This document shows positions 45,420-57,654 of a stretch of 64,000 nucleotides of DNA, piece by piece. Within the stretch, counting starts at the first letter, position 1; each line of letters starts with the position of its first letter. The translations under genes and the position numbers were made by a program. The notes below the pieces were generated by a model. It made no database searches, was not told the DNA's origin, and worked only from the letters and a program-made list of their open reading frames with translations. The DNA comes from Cenococcum geophilum 1.58 (Eukaryota; Ascomycota; Dothideomycetes; Gloniales; Gloniaceae). Location of the stretch: positions 1,240,001-1,304,000 of the forward strand of contig KV748185.1 of NCBI GenBank assembly GCA_001692895.1. The letters are read 5' to 3'.

Positions 45420-48400
45420 TCTTCGTCCTTAAAGATTTAAAATATCTCTAAGTCGTTTACTAGAGGTATAATATCCGTCTAATTAATTTAGTTAATATCT
45501 TTGCTTATTATACCTAAAGCAATTTCTTCCCTATCTTAGGTTAAGCGTCGCCTTTATACCGTCTCCTCAATACTATTACTGGGTAAGGTAATAGCGATCC
45601 CTTACTCCCATTATATAAAAGAGGGATTAAGTTACGTTGCGATCGCGAGTCCTTCCAGTTACTAACCTTCCTCTTACTCTAAATACACTCGCGCCAATAT
45701 ACGTTTATTATGTAACGTTTATTCCGCGTCTAATGCTAAGTATACACAACCTATTACTCTTAATAGTTGTCTAGTTCCCTAATTAATTTATCTTAGGGTT
45801 TTATATTTAATCTGCCGCTATAAAGCTTAATAGTAAGCTAGCCTCTGCGCTGCTTAAGGTCTAATATGCCTTAGAAGAGTCCGCACGCGTCCTTAAAGCT
45901 TAGCGTCTGGCTTACGCCTATCTTTAGCGTCTAGAACGTGTTCGTAAGAAGGTCCGTTTAAAGGAGTGGAAACTTGTTTAATAAGGTTTTTAAAAGCTGG
46001 GTAATAAAAGAACGGATTCTCTTCTAACAGAAAAGGAAACAGATTTAAATAGTTTAGCAACTGCTCTTTTTAGGTCCCCCTTAGGTGACTTATTCTTTAG
46101 CAATCCTTCTTTATTAATACTACCTAACCTAATCTCTTCTAATACTCCTGTACCTTTCCTATAGCATTCTTTAAATTCTTTAGTGGCTCCTAGGTAGTTT
46201 CAGTATAGCCTATCCACTTAACCTCGTACTATGTTTTGTTGTCAATATCCTTATAACTAACGATTTTTAAAACTTGCCATTTATCTTCCTCTTGTCCTCT
46301 ATACGTGTCTGCTTTATAGACCGGTGGCTTAATATTCCCATATGCTGGCTCTAGCATTGCGATGTGCTATATAGGGTAGATCTTTATTTTGGCTAGTAGG
46401 TCTAACTTAAACGTGACCAATAAAATCCTTTATGAAATTTTAAAAGGTCCTAGTCTGACGTAGTCCAATTTCTTGCTTAGTTGTTAACTCTTAAAATTTT
46501 TGTATAGTAGCTATACTTTATCTCCCTCCTTAAGATCTAGTCCCTTAGATCTCTTAGCATTATAGTACCTTTTTATTCTCTTTTATACTTTCTTTACTAA
46601 TTCCATAAGGTTTGTATAAAGATTCATTAACGTCTTTATTCTTTCTTTAGCTATACTACTTGTTTTCTTTGCTTGCTATAGTAATAATAATATTCTTAGC
46701 TTATATCCGTAATTTGCCTTAAATAGTAATATGCCTATCCCTTCTTAAGGTGTTGCATTATATGCAAACTGTATAACTAGTAATAGTAATACCCAATTAT
46801 TCTGTGTATAATTAATATAATGCCTTAGATACTGTTCTAGTGTCTAATTTAATCTTTCCGTTTAACCGTCTGTCTGTAAATAATATATAGTGGAAGTTAC
46901 TACTTAAACTCCTTACTCCGCTAAGAACACTTCCTAGAATGTTGCTATAAATCTTAGATCTCTATCTAATATAATCTTGCTTAGTACTCCATGTCTTACA
47001 AACACTTCTTTAATATAAATTCTAGTAATATCTTCCGCTAAGATTTCTTCTGTATATGCTATAAAGTATCCCCACTTTATAAGCTTATCTACTATTACTA
47101 AGATCGCGTCATAATCTTATCCGGTAATAGGATCCTTTAATTTTGGCAACTTAATAATAAAGTCCTATAATATAACCTCCTATAGTCTCTCCGGTATTTT
47201 AATAGGTTATAGCCCTCTATATAGCTTATGCCTTATTAATTTATTCCTTTAGCAGTCTAAATATTCCCTTATAACTTTTCTAGCTATTCTTTAGATTCCG
47301 TTAATAATGTACTCCTCCTAAAGTCTTAATACTAAGCTTATAGCTCTATTGTGTCCTTAAGTTAGTCCCTTATAAAAGTCTTCCATAAACTGTTCTACTA
47401 TACTTCTTAGGATATACTTTGCTTCTTAATTTTTGTATATATCTATCTATAGATCTTCTAGCTATGCTTCTAGAATTCTTTATACCTAAAAGCTTTCCGG
47501 TATCTTATAGACTTTCTCTAGTTTATCGTCTTCTTAAGTTGCTATAATTTTCGGATAATTATACCTAATTAATCCGTCTATATCTTTTCGCAATAAAGCC
47601 CCTAATGGCTTTTCCTTATTTTGTAGTTCAGCTTTACGGCTCAGAGCATCTGCCCGCGTATTATCTATACCTTTAGTATACTAAATCTTAAAATGGTATT
47701 CCGTAAGCATCTCTACCTATCTAACCTATTTTTGGTTAAGTTCCTTCATTATTAGGAATCCTATTAGGTTCTTATAATCCGTCTTAACTATAAATATTTT
47801 CTCTATGCCTTGCAAGAATGCTCTCTATTCCTTTAATACTATAACTATACCTAATAACTCCTTATTATAGATGTTATAGTTTAACTCTAGTAGTATTATC
47901 TTCTAACTATAGTATGCCACTAGGTGCCATCTATCTTAATGCCTTTATATAAAGTACGCCCCTAGTATATAGTCTAATGCATCTATTTTTACAACCGTCT
48001 CTAGTCCTAGTTAATAGATCTTAAGAACTGGCTCCTAGGTAAACAACTTTTTAACTCTTTTAAAGAGTTCTCTTTACTCCTCTCCCTATACCTATAGTTC
48101 TTCTTTCTTTATTAACCGCGTAAATGGCTTAATATCCTTTAACCACTGCGCTATAAACCTTCTGCAGTAATTATAAAACCCTAGAAACGATCTTAACTAT
48201 ATAACGTTCTTTAGTTCCTACCAATTCACTATAGCCTTAATCTTCTTTAGATCTATGCTAAGTTAGCCTAGTTTAATAATAAATTTAACAAAATTGGTCT
48301 TCCTAGTAAAGAACTTATATTTCTTAATTACTACTAGCATTTGTTCTTCTTATAGTCTCTTTAAAACCCATTTAACGTATTCCTTATGTTCTTCCTCTAT

Positions 48401-51400
48401 TATTAAGTAGATAATAATATCGTTAAGATATACTATAATAAATTCATCCAAGTGTTCTCCTAATATATTATTAATACGCTTTTAGAACGTTACTAGTACG
48501 TTTATAAGCCTAAATTGCATAACTAATAGTTTATACAATCCTTCCTTTAACCTAAAGGCTGCCTTCCATTTATTGCCTTCCTTAATCCTGATCTAATAGT
48601 ACGCCTATCTTAGATCTATCTTTATAAAGATTTGCGTATTACCTATCCTGTCTTAAATTTCGCTAATTAAGGGTAAAGAATACCTATCCTTCCTAGTAAT
48701 ACTATTTAACTATCTATAGTTAATATACAGCCTTAGTTTGCCATTTTTCTTTAGTACGAATAGTACTGGATAACCTGCTAATGACTGCGATAGTCTAATA
48801 TATCCCTTTTATAGATTTTCTTAAATAAACTCTTTTAACGCTCTACTTTCTTCTTCGGTAAGCTTATAGATTAGAAAAAACCTTAGACTTATTCCTAGTT
48901 CTAATTCTATTTTATAGTCCCATGCTGCATATTCTAATAGCTTTTTACTTTCCGGTGACTATAGTTTTTTACCATACTTATAGTATCTCTTTGGTATATA
49001 ACTTAGTCCTTTTTCTGTTTCTTTATAGGTTGCTCCTACTTAGTACTATACCAACTTAGCTTATTGTTACATCTTGCGGCGTTAAGTATCTCTAATATTG
49101 ACCTAACCTATAATCCAATCAATCCTTAGATTGTATTTCTATAACTAAGGTATACCTAACACTACCTTATCCTGTCCTAACGGTAGGATATTAAAAGACA
49201 TCTTAATTTATCTCCCTTTAATAGTTATCTAAATAGGTCCTATTTTAAGATTAATGATCCCTCCTCCATAGGTTATTGGATCTCCTAAAATTGTAACTAA
49301 TGGGTAAGGTTGCTCCTTTTATCTGTAAGGTAGTCCTATTCTTTTAACTACTGCTAGTAAGATATAGTTTCGCGTTGCTTTACTATCTATTAGCGCTTCA
49401 AACTACTAATCTTGCCATTTAATTTATAAATTTAGGTGTTGTCCTTAAATTCCTTTAAGGGTCTAAGGCTCTACCACTAGCTCCCTTTAGTCCTATAGGC
49501 CTCTACTTTTCTTAACTACTAGCTGCTTAATCCTAGTACACTTAGCTCGCTCTTTGGCTAATACCTAGTTCGCTTTTTATCTTTAATATACCATAGATAT
49601 GTATTTTTTAGGCATTCCCACCACTGTTGTCCGTCTAAGCATTTTTCTATAAGAAATCTTTCTGGTTAAAGTACTAAACTTCCTTCCTTTTAGACCTCTA
49701 CTGGATGCTATCTATACATATATTTGGCATTCCTATACTATTACTCGTCTGTTATCTAGTATATCCTTATAAAGTATTTCCGATTCTTTTCCTTTAGATT
49801 CTTATATATGTCGCATATATCGTCCACGTACACAATCTATGATAACGTGTAGTATACTAGGTGCTTTAGGTTAACTCTTAGCTCGTCTTTATCCCTAAGT
49901 TTAAACCTTTATCGTACTAATCTGAACGTTACGACTTCATTTATAGGTACTAAGATACGTCTCTCGCTTCTTTAGTCCTCTAAACGTTCCTCTAAATCCT
50001 TTAACGTTATAATTAAGGCTCCTTTAATATACGTCATAGCCTTTTCTATAATTAGGTGGTCCTGGATAACTTTTTCATCCAACTATATATAGAAATCTTC
50101 CCACTTATTATTGTGCCTCTGCCTATACCACTTTTAGTATAGCTACTAGAGTGTATACGGCTTATCCATAAGGAAGTATCTTCTTATTACTATATTGTAA
50201 TAGCCCTTTATATATTATTCCTTGAACCTAGTTAGAATCCCTAGATCCTCTTTATTTTCCAGTTTAATAAGCCACTTAGCTTTTAGTATGCCTGCTCTTA
50301 GCCTATTAGTAATTCTTTATACTAGTACTCTATCCTTTATACGTCCTAATATACTAGATCTCTTATCTAGTTTCTGTTCTTGCTATACAATAATTCTTTA
50401 CCTAAACTCTTCTATGGTTTCTTTTGGTTTACGCCTTACGCTTTAATCCTTAAAGTCGTCTTGCTTCTTAATCCTAGTATTAAACTTTTAATCTTTAAGC
50501 TAAATACTGCGTTCCCCTAGTAAGTCTTTTAAGTCTATATATCTGTCTCCTAGTCTAACTACTATTTATATTATAGATTCTCTAATCTATAAAGAAGCTC
50601 CTTACCTCTTACCTATAGGTGTCCTTATTCGTACTCCAAAATCTTAGTCCCTTAGATTCTTTAATCTTAAGCTTACTTCTAACTTAAGCTTAGCTCCCGC
50701 CTTAGTCTAACTAGGCGTCTATAGTATTCTTATCTCATCTTAAAAGTCTTAAATCTTATTTATCTCGTCTTAAGAATCTTATACTTATAGAAAACTCTAT
50801 CCCAAGCTTATTCGTATATTTCTAAACTAAGCTGCTACCCTACTCTATCGGTTTTCGTCTATTATAGGTCCTTAGGTATACCTCATCTCTTCTTAAAAAT
50901 CTTAGTCGTCTCTTATCTCGTCTTAAAAATCTTAAGCCTTTAGCTTTTTGCCTTTATTAAGTGCCGAAGTAGTTCGCTATCCTACTTCTCTTACGTCTTG
51001 CGAAGCGATAGACATTATATCTAGTGGGGTTTCGATCCCTACTAATATTCCCTATTCTATAGTGGAATTATCCTCTACCTCTAGTATAACATCTCCGAGG
51101 TCTACTTGCTTCTAATAAGCGGCCCTTATTACCTTATTGTCACGGAATATTTTACCTAAGTTAAATTTATTGTCCTTAATATCCGATCTGCGAACTAGTT
51201 TATTAGTTCCTCTACATCTTATAGGTGCTGGCTCTTATAGCTAATAGCTTACGCCGTACTTGGCGTCCTTATAAATTTGGTATACGTTATTATAATAAAA
51301 CGCAAAACTTTTAATTAAATATTCTTTTGTTCCTCGTAGCACATTATTGTCCCTCTATACGTGTATATCGTCTACTAATCTCATACCTTTTACTATATAG

Positions 51401-52505
51401 TAACTCTGCCCACTTCTATAGTCTCTGATATAATAACCCTGTTTTCCGCAATTTATATAAGCTCTTTCTTTAAACCATTTCTCTTGCTATAGAGTCCGCC
51501 TAAATATCTTCTGCTGTTAAGATCCCTGATTTGGCCTCTGCTTCTTAAACCTTTAATTACTTAATCCTTGTCCTCTAGGTTTCTATAGTTTACTCCATCT
51601 CTTATAGGCTTCTTTAGTACCACTTAGGTCCATTAGCTTAGCGCTATACTATAGTTTCTAACTTGGCTTTTATTGTTGCGTACTCTACGCCTTATACAAC
51701 TATAGAACTCTATCCTAGCCTCTCTTAGCCTGTTCCCTTTAGTAGATCTAATTATTAATCTTAATCGCCTGATCTATTAGTTCCCTTAGGGTGTCCGCAT
51801 CTTCTATTAGGATAATCGCGTCCTAGACTTTAGCCTTAAGTCCCTGTTTATACTGTGCTATAAGCGCCCTATTATTTTACTTTACTTACGTTACTAGTGT
51901 CTGGAACTATATCGTGTACTTAATTGCTAAAGTTTATTACATAAGGTTCTAGAGTTTTCTTTCCGCTATAATTGTTTCTTCCAGGTCTCTAAATATCTAT
52001 ATAAGTCGTTCTGCGAATCCTTCCTAACTTAAGAATATAAATCGCATATCTTAGTTAGTGGTTGTTATTCTATTTGCCTGTATCTCCGTAAGGTAAGGTT
52101 TAAATTACTTAAGTGCTTTTCCTGATAAGAATAGTCCTGCGTAGGCTATCCAATCTATAGGTATAGGTAACTTTGCTTCCTCCTGTGAGACCTTAAAATA
52201 CATCTACGTAAGGAATCCTTTAAGCTTTAACCTTTCTCCTATAAATCTCTTAATTAATAGTAGCTTAATCTTTACTACTCCTATCCCGTTAAGTCTTTCT
52301 TCCAATACTGTATTATTAGCTATTAGCTAGTTAACTACCTTCTGTAGCTGTCCGATCGTCATAGGTTGCTATAAGTTAGTATCTACCATACTAGTATCAC
52401 CTCCTGTCCCTGAAGTAGTTGCTGCCGTCAATAGCGTTGTGGTAGCTGCTTTTAGTGGCATGTTATTTAACTTCTTATATTAATACTATAATTAGGTAGT
52501 AATTG
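45420..52505 (-). pseudogene. Gag-Pol remnant of B3
   Basis: The zinc knuckle near 51,440-51,480 reads AYINCGKQGYYIRDY on the minus strand: one Cys is kept, while the other ligands are Tyr. The protease lies near 49,390, RT near 48,900-48,100, and integrase near 47,400-46,300. The Pol is broken by stops like its sister copies. Confidence 0.82.
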
Positions 52506-52931
52506 TGTAACGGAACCTTGTAGCAAGAACTACGATAGGCTTATTATTGGGCTAGGTATATAGAAAATATAAGTATAAAAGTTAACAACGTAATAATAAC
52601 TGGTGGAGTAGTTGCCTAACAGATTAACTCTAATTATATTCTAAAAATTACTATAAGGAAGGAACTATCTAGGTAGGGACTAAGGGTCCTTAAATACACA
52701 ACCGTACTCCTATAAAATCCTTCTTATACGTAATATACGTCTTGTCTATATTAAACGTAGCGTCCCTTACGTTTAATGTAGTCAACACATTCAACCGTTA
52801 TGTGACTCGCTTACCATTCTTCGTCACATGGTTCTATTGGCTCCATCCTGGACCGTGCCTGTATTAACCAACTAGCTTCTTCCGTCTCTTCTCCAAGTAG
52901 TTGTAACATCGTACTTAAAGCGTCCGTAACA
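52506..52931 (-). repeat. 5' LTR of B3
   Basis: The 426-bp LTR starts TGTAACGGAACC, ends CGTCCGTAACA, and is followed by target copy TCATC. Confidence 0.9.
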
Positions 52932-53078
52932 TCATCTATATTACTATTTATCCCACTACTATATATAGAGTCCTCTTTAAATATAGCACTTTAAAAGAGT
53001 ATCTTTATTAGTATAGAGTTCTTTCTAGCTTCGCGGCGGGCGTCTTCTTAGGTAAAGGCTAGGTTATGGGCCCGGACG

Positions 53079-53371
53079 TCCTACTAAAACGACTAGGAAA
53101 AGTAGCTGCCCTTAGCTAGGTTTACTATAAATAATATAATAAACCAATTAATAGGCGTAAGGCGTTCTATATAACCTATAGACAAAACCCTTAACTTAGA
53201 TTTAAACTATAACCCAAAATCAATATAATAGGACCTATAATTAAGAGGATTTAGCTAATTACCGTATATAACTTCGCTAATTAAATTAAGCAGTTAACGG
53301 AACTATTATAAAATAAATTAATATACGATTAAATAGTATAGGAATAGTATATAAATAAAAAATAAGCTCTT
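53079..53371 (+). mobile_element. Gypsy E integrase fragment (E3)
   Basis: This plus-strand piece matches the reverse complement of E1 at about 11,800-12,080 (for example AAAACGACTAGGAAAA, later TAAGAGGATTTAGCTAATTA). The left border is a junction with D2 through about 11 bp of GC-rich filler (53,068-53,078). The right border is unclear; 53,372-53,497 matches nothing I recognise. It may be the displaced 3' part of E4. Confidence 0.75.
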
Positions 53372-53497
53372 ACTATTATGCCTAAGCCTAACCCACCCAA
53401 TTATACAAACTAAAAAGATAGTAATAGTGTCTCGTAACTGGACGGTTTACTAGTTAGAATACTATATAAGCTCTCTAGCCTATATCTACTATATAGG

Positions 53498-53831
53498 TAT
53501 AACGGGACTAGCCTAGTTATAGTAGGAATGTCTTAGTGAAACACTTAATAGATAAATTCCAACGCTTTAACTAAATTCTGCTAGCTTAATTAACTTCTGC
53601 CAAGTTCTGCTAGATCTATTAAAATCTACTAAAGTTAGTTAAAGACCGCGTACATATATACGCATATATTAACTACTAAGACCCCTAACTATTTAATATA
53701 TAACTCTCTTATTATTCCTTTCTCTTCTTTATATAATGTCTTGTTCTTAGCGAGAGCTATATACCCTTAGATTTAGATAGAATTTATATTATTTCTTTAA
53801 ATCTTCCTTAAAGTCTCTTCGCGCCTTTATA
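53498..53831 (+). repeat. 5' LTR of E2
   Basis: The 334-bp LTR starts TATAACGGGACTAGCC (TG changed to TA) and ends GCGCCTTTATA. It contains ACTTCTGCCAAGTTCTGC at about 53,590. Confidence 0.82.
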
Positions 53832-53869
53832 TTATATTACATTAAAATAATTATTATTAAATAGTAAAC

Positions 53870-56329
53870 GAACTTAAACCCCCCGCGTTAACTATAAGCA
53901 TTATAGCCCTAGTTAGGGAATAGTTAATTATAATACAACAGTCCTTTATAGATGCTTTGGCCCAATAGCGAGCGATATTAGAAGCTTAGTACTAGTAATT
54001 AATAGGAGTAATCTATAAAGAACTCCGTAACCTTAAAGCACTTATATTAAAGACCCTAATAGTAACACCTATAAATAAAATCAAAATAACTGTATATAAA
54101 CCCGGCCTATTAAATACAAACCTTAAATTAGTAATAGTAGCTTAACCCGTACCTATAACGGACCTAGTACCTATTATAAAATTTAAAAAGCTCCCTAACC
54201 CTCTAATATTTAATAAAAATTAAAATAACTTACGTCCCTTTATAACTAAGCTCTATCTTAAACTTTTAATAAACTATAACTAATACCCTACTAAAGCTAG
54301 TAAGATTAGCTATAGAATGTTTTATTTAAGTAAAGACGCTATATAAACTATAGACCTATTCTTCTATAATAGTACCTTTATTAATTTTAAAATCTTTATC
54401 TCTCTATTAGAATAAATATATAATAACGCTAGCCGCGAACATATAGCTATTACTAAACTTAAAAACCTATAATAATAATAGAACCGAGACTTTACTAGCT
54501 TCTTTTTGGAATTTTTAGGCCTTATTAGTAAACTAGATTGGAATAAAGCCGCTAAAGTTGCTACTCTCCGTTAAGCTATCTTAGATAAAATTAGAGTATA
54601 GTTAGTAGGCAAAGAACTACTAAAGGACTTACCCGAATTTGCTATAATATATTAATAAATTAATAAGGACCTTTAATATAATAAATAGACTTATTCCCTA
54701 AAGCTAACTATACCTCGTGTTTAAAACTTTATAAAACTGGTATATACCCTAAAGCGCGATCTATCTTTAAAACTAAAAAGCCCTATATATAACCCTATAG
54801 ACCTTAACACTACTTAATCCTATATATCCTTAGGAATTAATAAATAAAGAATATAAGCCGTAAATAGAGAATGCTTTAGATATAGTAAAAGGGGACACAT
54901 TTAAAGAAATTGCTAAACTTACCCTTTTAAAAAGGTTTAATATAGTTCCTCTTAGTTTTTAAATTATACTTAGTCGCTATAAAGTATCTTACCTTTAGTT
55001 AATTCAGAAAATAAATTATCCTAGGGCTAAGTCGCGCCTTAGAATAAAAAGTGGAAGAGTATAAGTATTGTAAGAGTATATATATTAGGTCCCGCCGCGC
55101 TTACAACAAGTTCGCAAGCACTCTCAGTCTTTTTGGCCGTATGGCGACGTGGAGGTGGGCCACGTTACAAGTATCTAGGCTTTTTTAACGCTAATATATA
55201 ACACAACTCCCTTAATATATTTAGCGAAATTTAAATACTTAGAAAATAGAAGGAAGTATAAATCCTTATAGATAGCAAAGCTACTAGTATAGGCTTTATT
55301 AATATAAACTACGCGAAAACTTAATGCTTAAATTTAAAGAAACTTAATAAGCCTTAAGGCCTATAAGGCTTTAATATTAAGCCTTTAATATACGGCGAAT
55401 TAATATACTACGCTCTTATAAAGATGTAAATAGGCAAATACCTTAAATATGTTTCCCTATTTATAATACCCTTAAAGTATTATAAGGTAATACTTAGATA
55501 TAGATAGCTAAAACGACATAACCCTTTAATTAGCTAGGTTAAAGAAATACTAAAATTCCGTATAACTTACTGCCGAAGTTATTATTTAAAATACTACTTG
55601 CCCTATAAATATATATTTAACTATTTAAATTTAATATAATATAAATTGCCCTTACTATAAACCTCAAACCAATATAATAAAGTTATAACTATTAATTGTA
55701 GTAAAGAATATAAAGATAATATATTAAAACCCCTTAAATTTTATATAATATAAGCCGCACCCTTTTATTTATTAGTAATAAAACGAGACTATAAAATCTT
55801 TACTATAATACTAGAAGATATTAAAAAGGCGTTAAAACTAAAGTAATATATTAACCCCTAACCTCTTATACCTAAAGAATATCACGATCTAATTAATATG
55901 TTTAAAAAACGATTTATAGACTAACTACCCCTATATTAAGATGAGCACGATTTTAAAATAGAACTTAAACCTAGTATAATACTAAAGTTTGGCCCGTTAT
56001 ACGGTATATCGCGAGAAGAGCTGCTTATAATATAATAATACCTTAAAGAGCACCTAGGGAAAGGATTTATTCGCCCTAGTTAATTACTATTTATTAAGAA
56101 ACCTAGAGGAGGCTTAAGGTTCTATATTAATTATTAAGCCCTAAATATAATTACAATTTAAAACTAATATCTAATTTCTCTACTTTAAGAAACGCTTAAC
56201 TACTTAGTAAAAGTATAATACTTTATAAAGCTTAACGTAATTACTATCTTTAATTAAATCGGTGTTTGTAAAGGAGATAAGAAGTATATAGCTTTCTGTA
56301 TATAATAGGGACTTTTTAAATACCTAGTA
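53870..56329 (+). pseudogene. E2 Gag, protease and partial RT remnant
   Basis: Gag occupies about 53,870-54,860. The CCHC knuckle at 54,872-54,914 reads CFRYSKRGHI-RNC: the second Cys is Tyr, while the other ligands are kept. The protease near 55,262 reads ILIDSKATSIGFIN, with Gly of DSGATS changed to Lys. RT begins near 55,930 with FGPLYGISREELL, then GKGFIRPS, FIKKPRGGLRFYINY and FNRIRV-type sequence, and is cut at GLFKYLV by element H. The frame is broken by Gln/Trp stops. Confidence 0.82.
55069..55169. repeat. 101-bp solo mini-LTR in E2, unmutated
   Basis: The element starts TGTAAGAGTATATATATTAG and ends GGCCACGTTACA (ends TGTAA/TTACA), flanked by target duplication AGTAT (55,064-55,068 and 55,170-55,174). 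E1 lacks it at the same place, where GAGTATAAGTGTCTAGGC runs through, so it is a true insertion. It is GC-rich with intact CpG sites, against a TA-rich host. The size and TG..CA ends fit the LTR of a very small (SMART/TRIM-like) LTR element. Confidence 0.75.
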
Positions 56330-57120
56330 AGATCGGACCCCCGGTACTCGGACGGCCCCTAAGCTTAGACGCCCCACTAAAATCGGTCCCCCCTATTAAA
56401 ACTAACGCACAACTACCAAATCTAAACATTTTACTACACAATTTTAAAATCGTATACATTTACCTTTTCTGCAGCGTATACCGCCTTTTCACTTATTTTT
56501 TTTTAACCTCTTCGCTTTAATTTATACCTTTTACTCTACTACTTCCTCCTTAGCTCTCTTAATTAAATCNATATTAGTANACTCTATATTTANATNTNCN
56601 ATAANCTATTTTTAAGNTTTTAGCNTTANAGTATATTAAGCTATAATTATAAGCTATAAATTTAACTTTTATATATTATATCCGGTGTAGAGACTTAATT
56701 AAATCGTCTTCTTACTGTCTTTAAGCGTGCCTATAAGTATATACTATATATTAGGGCTCTAAATTAGTTTATAGGTATCCTATAGTTATTTTAATGTAAA
56801 GAATGTATTAATTTTATTAAATTAACCTAATTTTTGTCTTAACAACTTAGTTAAAACTTTATTTCAGCTTATAATAATTAAAGGTATTTATATAGGTTTT
56901 AAGGGTTAATACTAAAGACTTTCTACTTAAATTTAATAATTTTAGTGCTAAGTTAATCCTTAGAGGTCTAGTAGTAATATTAAATAAAATAGGGCTTTAT
57001 AATATAGGCTATATTATTAATAGAGGTAAGAGCGCATAACCCGATTTATATACCTTTTCTTAATTAGTAAAAAGTATAATAAATCTAGTAGCTAAAGTAT
57101 ATAGGTTATATAGAGGGTAT
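56330..57120 (+). mobile_element. Putative DNA transposon H, left part
   Basis: It begins immediately after a TA in E2 RT (E1 shows the uninterrupted CTAGTAATGCTG). The first 70 bp are GC-rich, with a repeated ATCGGACCCCCGG / ATCGGTCCCCCC motif. TA-rich DNA follows, with weak plus-strand coding character (for example VVILNKIGLYNIGYIINRGK near 56,980-57,035). TA target choice and GC-rich ends suggest a Tc1/mariner-pogo (Fot1-like) element, but I find no DDE motif and the other end is outside the window. Ten ambiguous bases lie at 56,570-56,629. Strand is tentative. Confidence 0.5.
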
Positions 57121-57419
57121 TGTAACGGTACTAGAGCGCGTTACCTACTAAGTTCTACTATATTCTGCTACCTATTATATTATCGCATACTATTTGGTAC
57201 TATTTTATACTGTCTAGTACTATTTCTTACTATCTAGTACTGTTTCTTACTATTAGCTCCCCTACTATTAGCTCGTCTACTACTAGCGCCTTAGCGACTT
57301 GCGCTACCTATTTATTAACACTAGCCCTCGCGACCCCCTTTCCTTCTCCTTAGCTTAGTATCTTTATTAGATAACAATCTATAAGCTTTAGTTTAGAGGC
57401 ATTTATACAAGCCGTTATA
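57121..57419 (+). repeat. 5' LTR of D1
   Basis: The 299-bp LTR starts TGTAACGGTACTAGAGCGCG and ends AGCCGTTATA. It contains tandem TACTATTT/TACTGTCTAG units (about 57,185-57,275). Confidence 0.92.
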
Positions 57420-57654
57420 TTATACTAAGCTCTCCCTATATTGCTTAGGAAGGCCTTAATAATATCCCACCCTAAAAAAATACCCTTGTCTGCAATAACG
57501 CGTTAACGCGTTATACTTAGACACTAAAGTTACTCTATATTGCCTAGGAAGGCCTTACTAATGTCCCACTTTATAAGCCAGATAGGACTAGACCTATACC
57601 CTTAGAATTAAAACCAAAGCATATAATACTAATAAACCCTAGGAAGCTAATAAT

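Larger units (their letters stand above)
44976..52931 (-). mobile_element. Complete Gypsy-type LTR retrotransposon B, copy 3 (B3)
   Basis: The 7,956-bp element has 426-bp LTRs at both ends and a perfect target duplication TCATC (44,971-44,975 and 52,932-52,936), inserted in D2. The order and orientation are those of B2. Parts of its sequence are visibly less TA-rich than in B1 and B2 (for example around 51,000-52,400), suggesting a lighter or later round of mutation. Confidence 0.94.
41098..53067 (-). mobile_element. Gypsy-type element D, copy 2 (D2), 5'-truncated, split by B3
   Basis: The 3' LTR lies at 41,098-41,307; D2 then reads rightward in reverse through integrase, RNase H and RT to about 44,970, where B3 is inserted (target TCATC at 44,971-44,975 and 52,932-52,936). 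It resumes to 53,067 and ends abruptly in the region between protease and RT. The sequence mirrors D1 (for example 44,880-44,975 plus 52,937-53,067 against 59,340-59,640). Gag, protease and 5' LTR are missing. The LTR is 210 bp, against 299 bp in D1, so it is a variant subfamily. Confidence 0.85.
53498..56329 (+). mobile_element. Gypsy element E, copy 2 (E2), 5' half, cut by H
   Basis: 5' LTR (53,498-53,831), Gag, zinc knuckle, protease and the start of RT match E1 in reverse complement. The element is cut at a TA dinucleotide (56,328-56,329) where H begins; its remainder lies beyond the window. ATAGG precedes the LTR as possible target copy. A 101-bp mini-LTR sits between zinc knuckle and protease. 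Confidence 0.88.

Noticed and set aside
53498-53831. This LTR as the 3' LTR of E4 in a tandem E4-E2 array
   Set aside because: The 126 bp between E3 and the LTR do not match the E 3' region or polypurine tract, and LTR lengths differ (285 and 334 bp), so separate insertions are simpler; not fully excluded.
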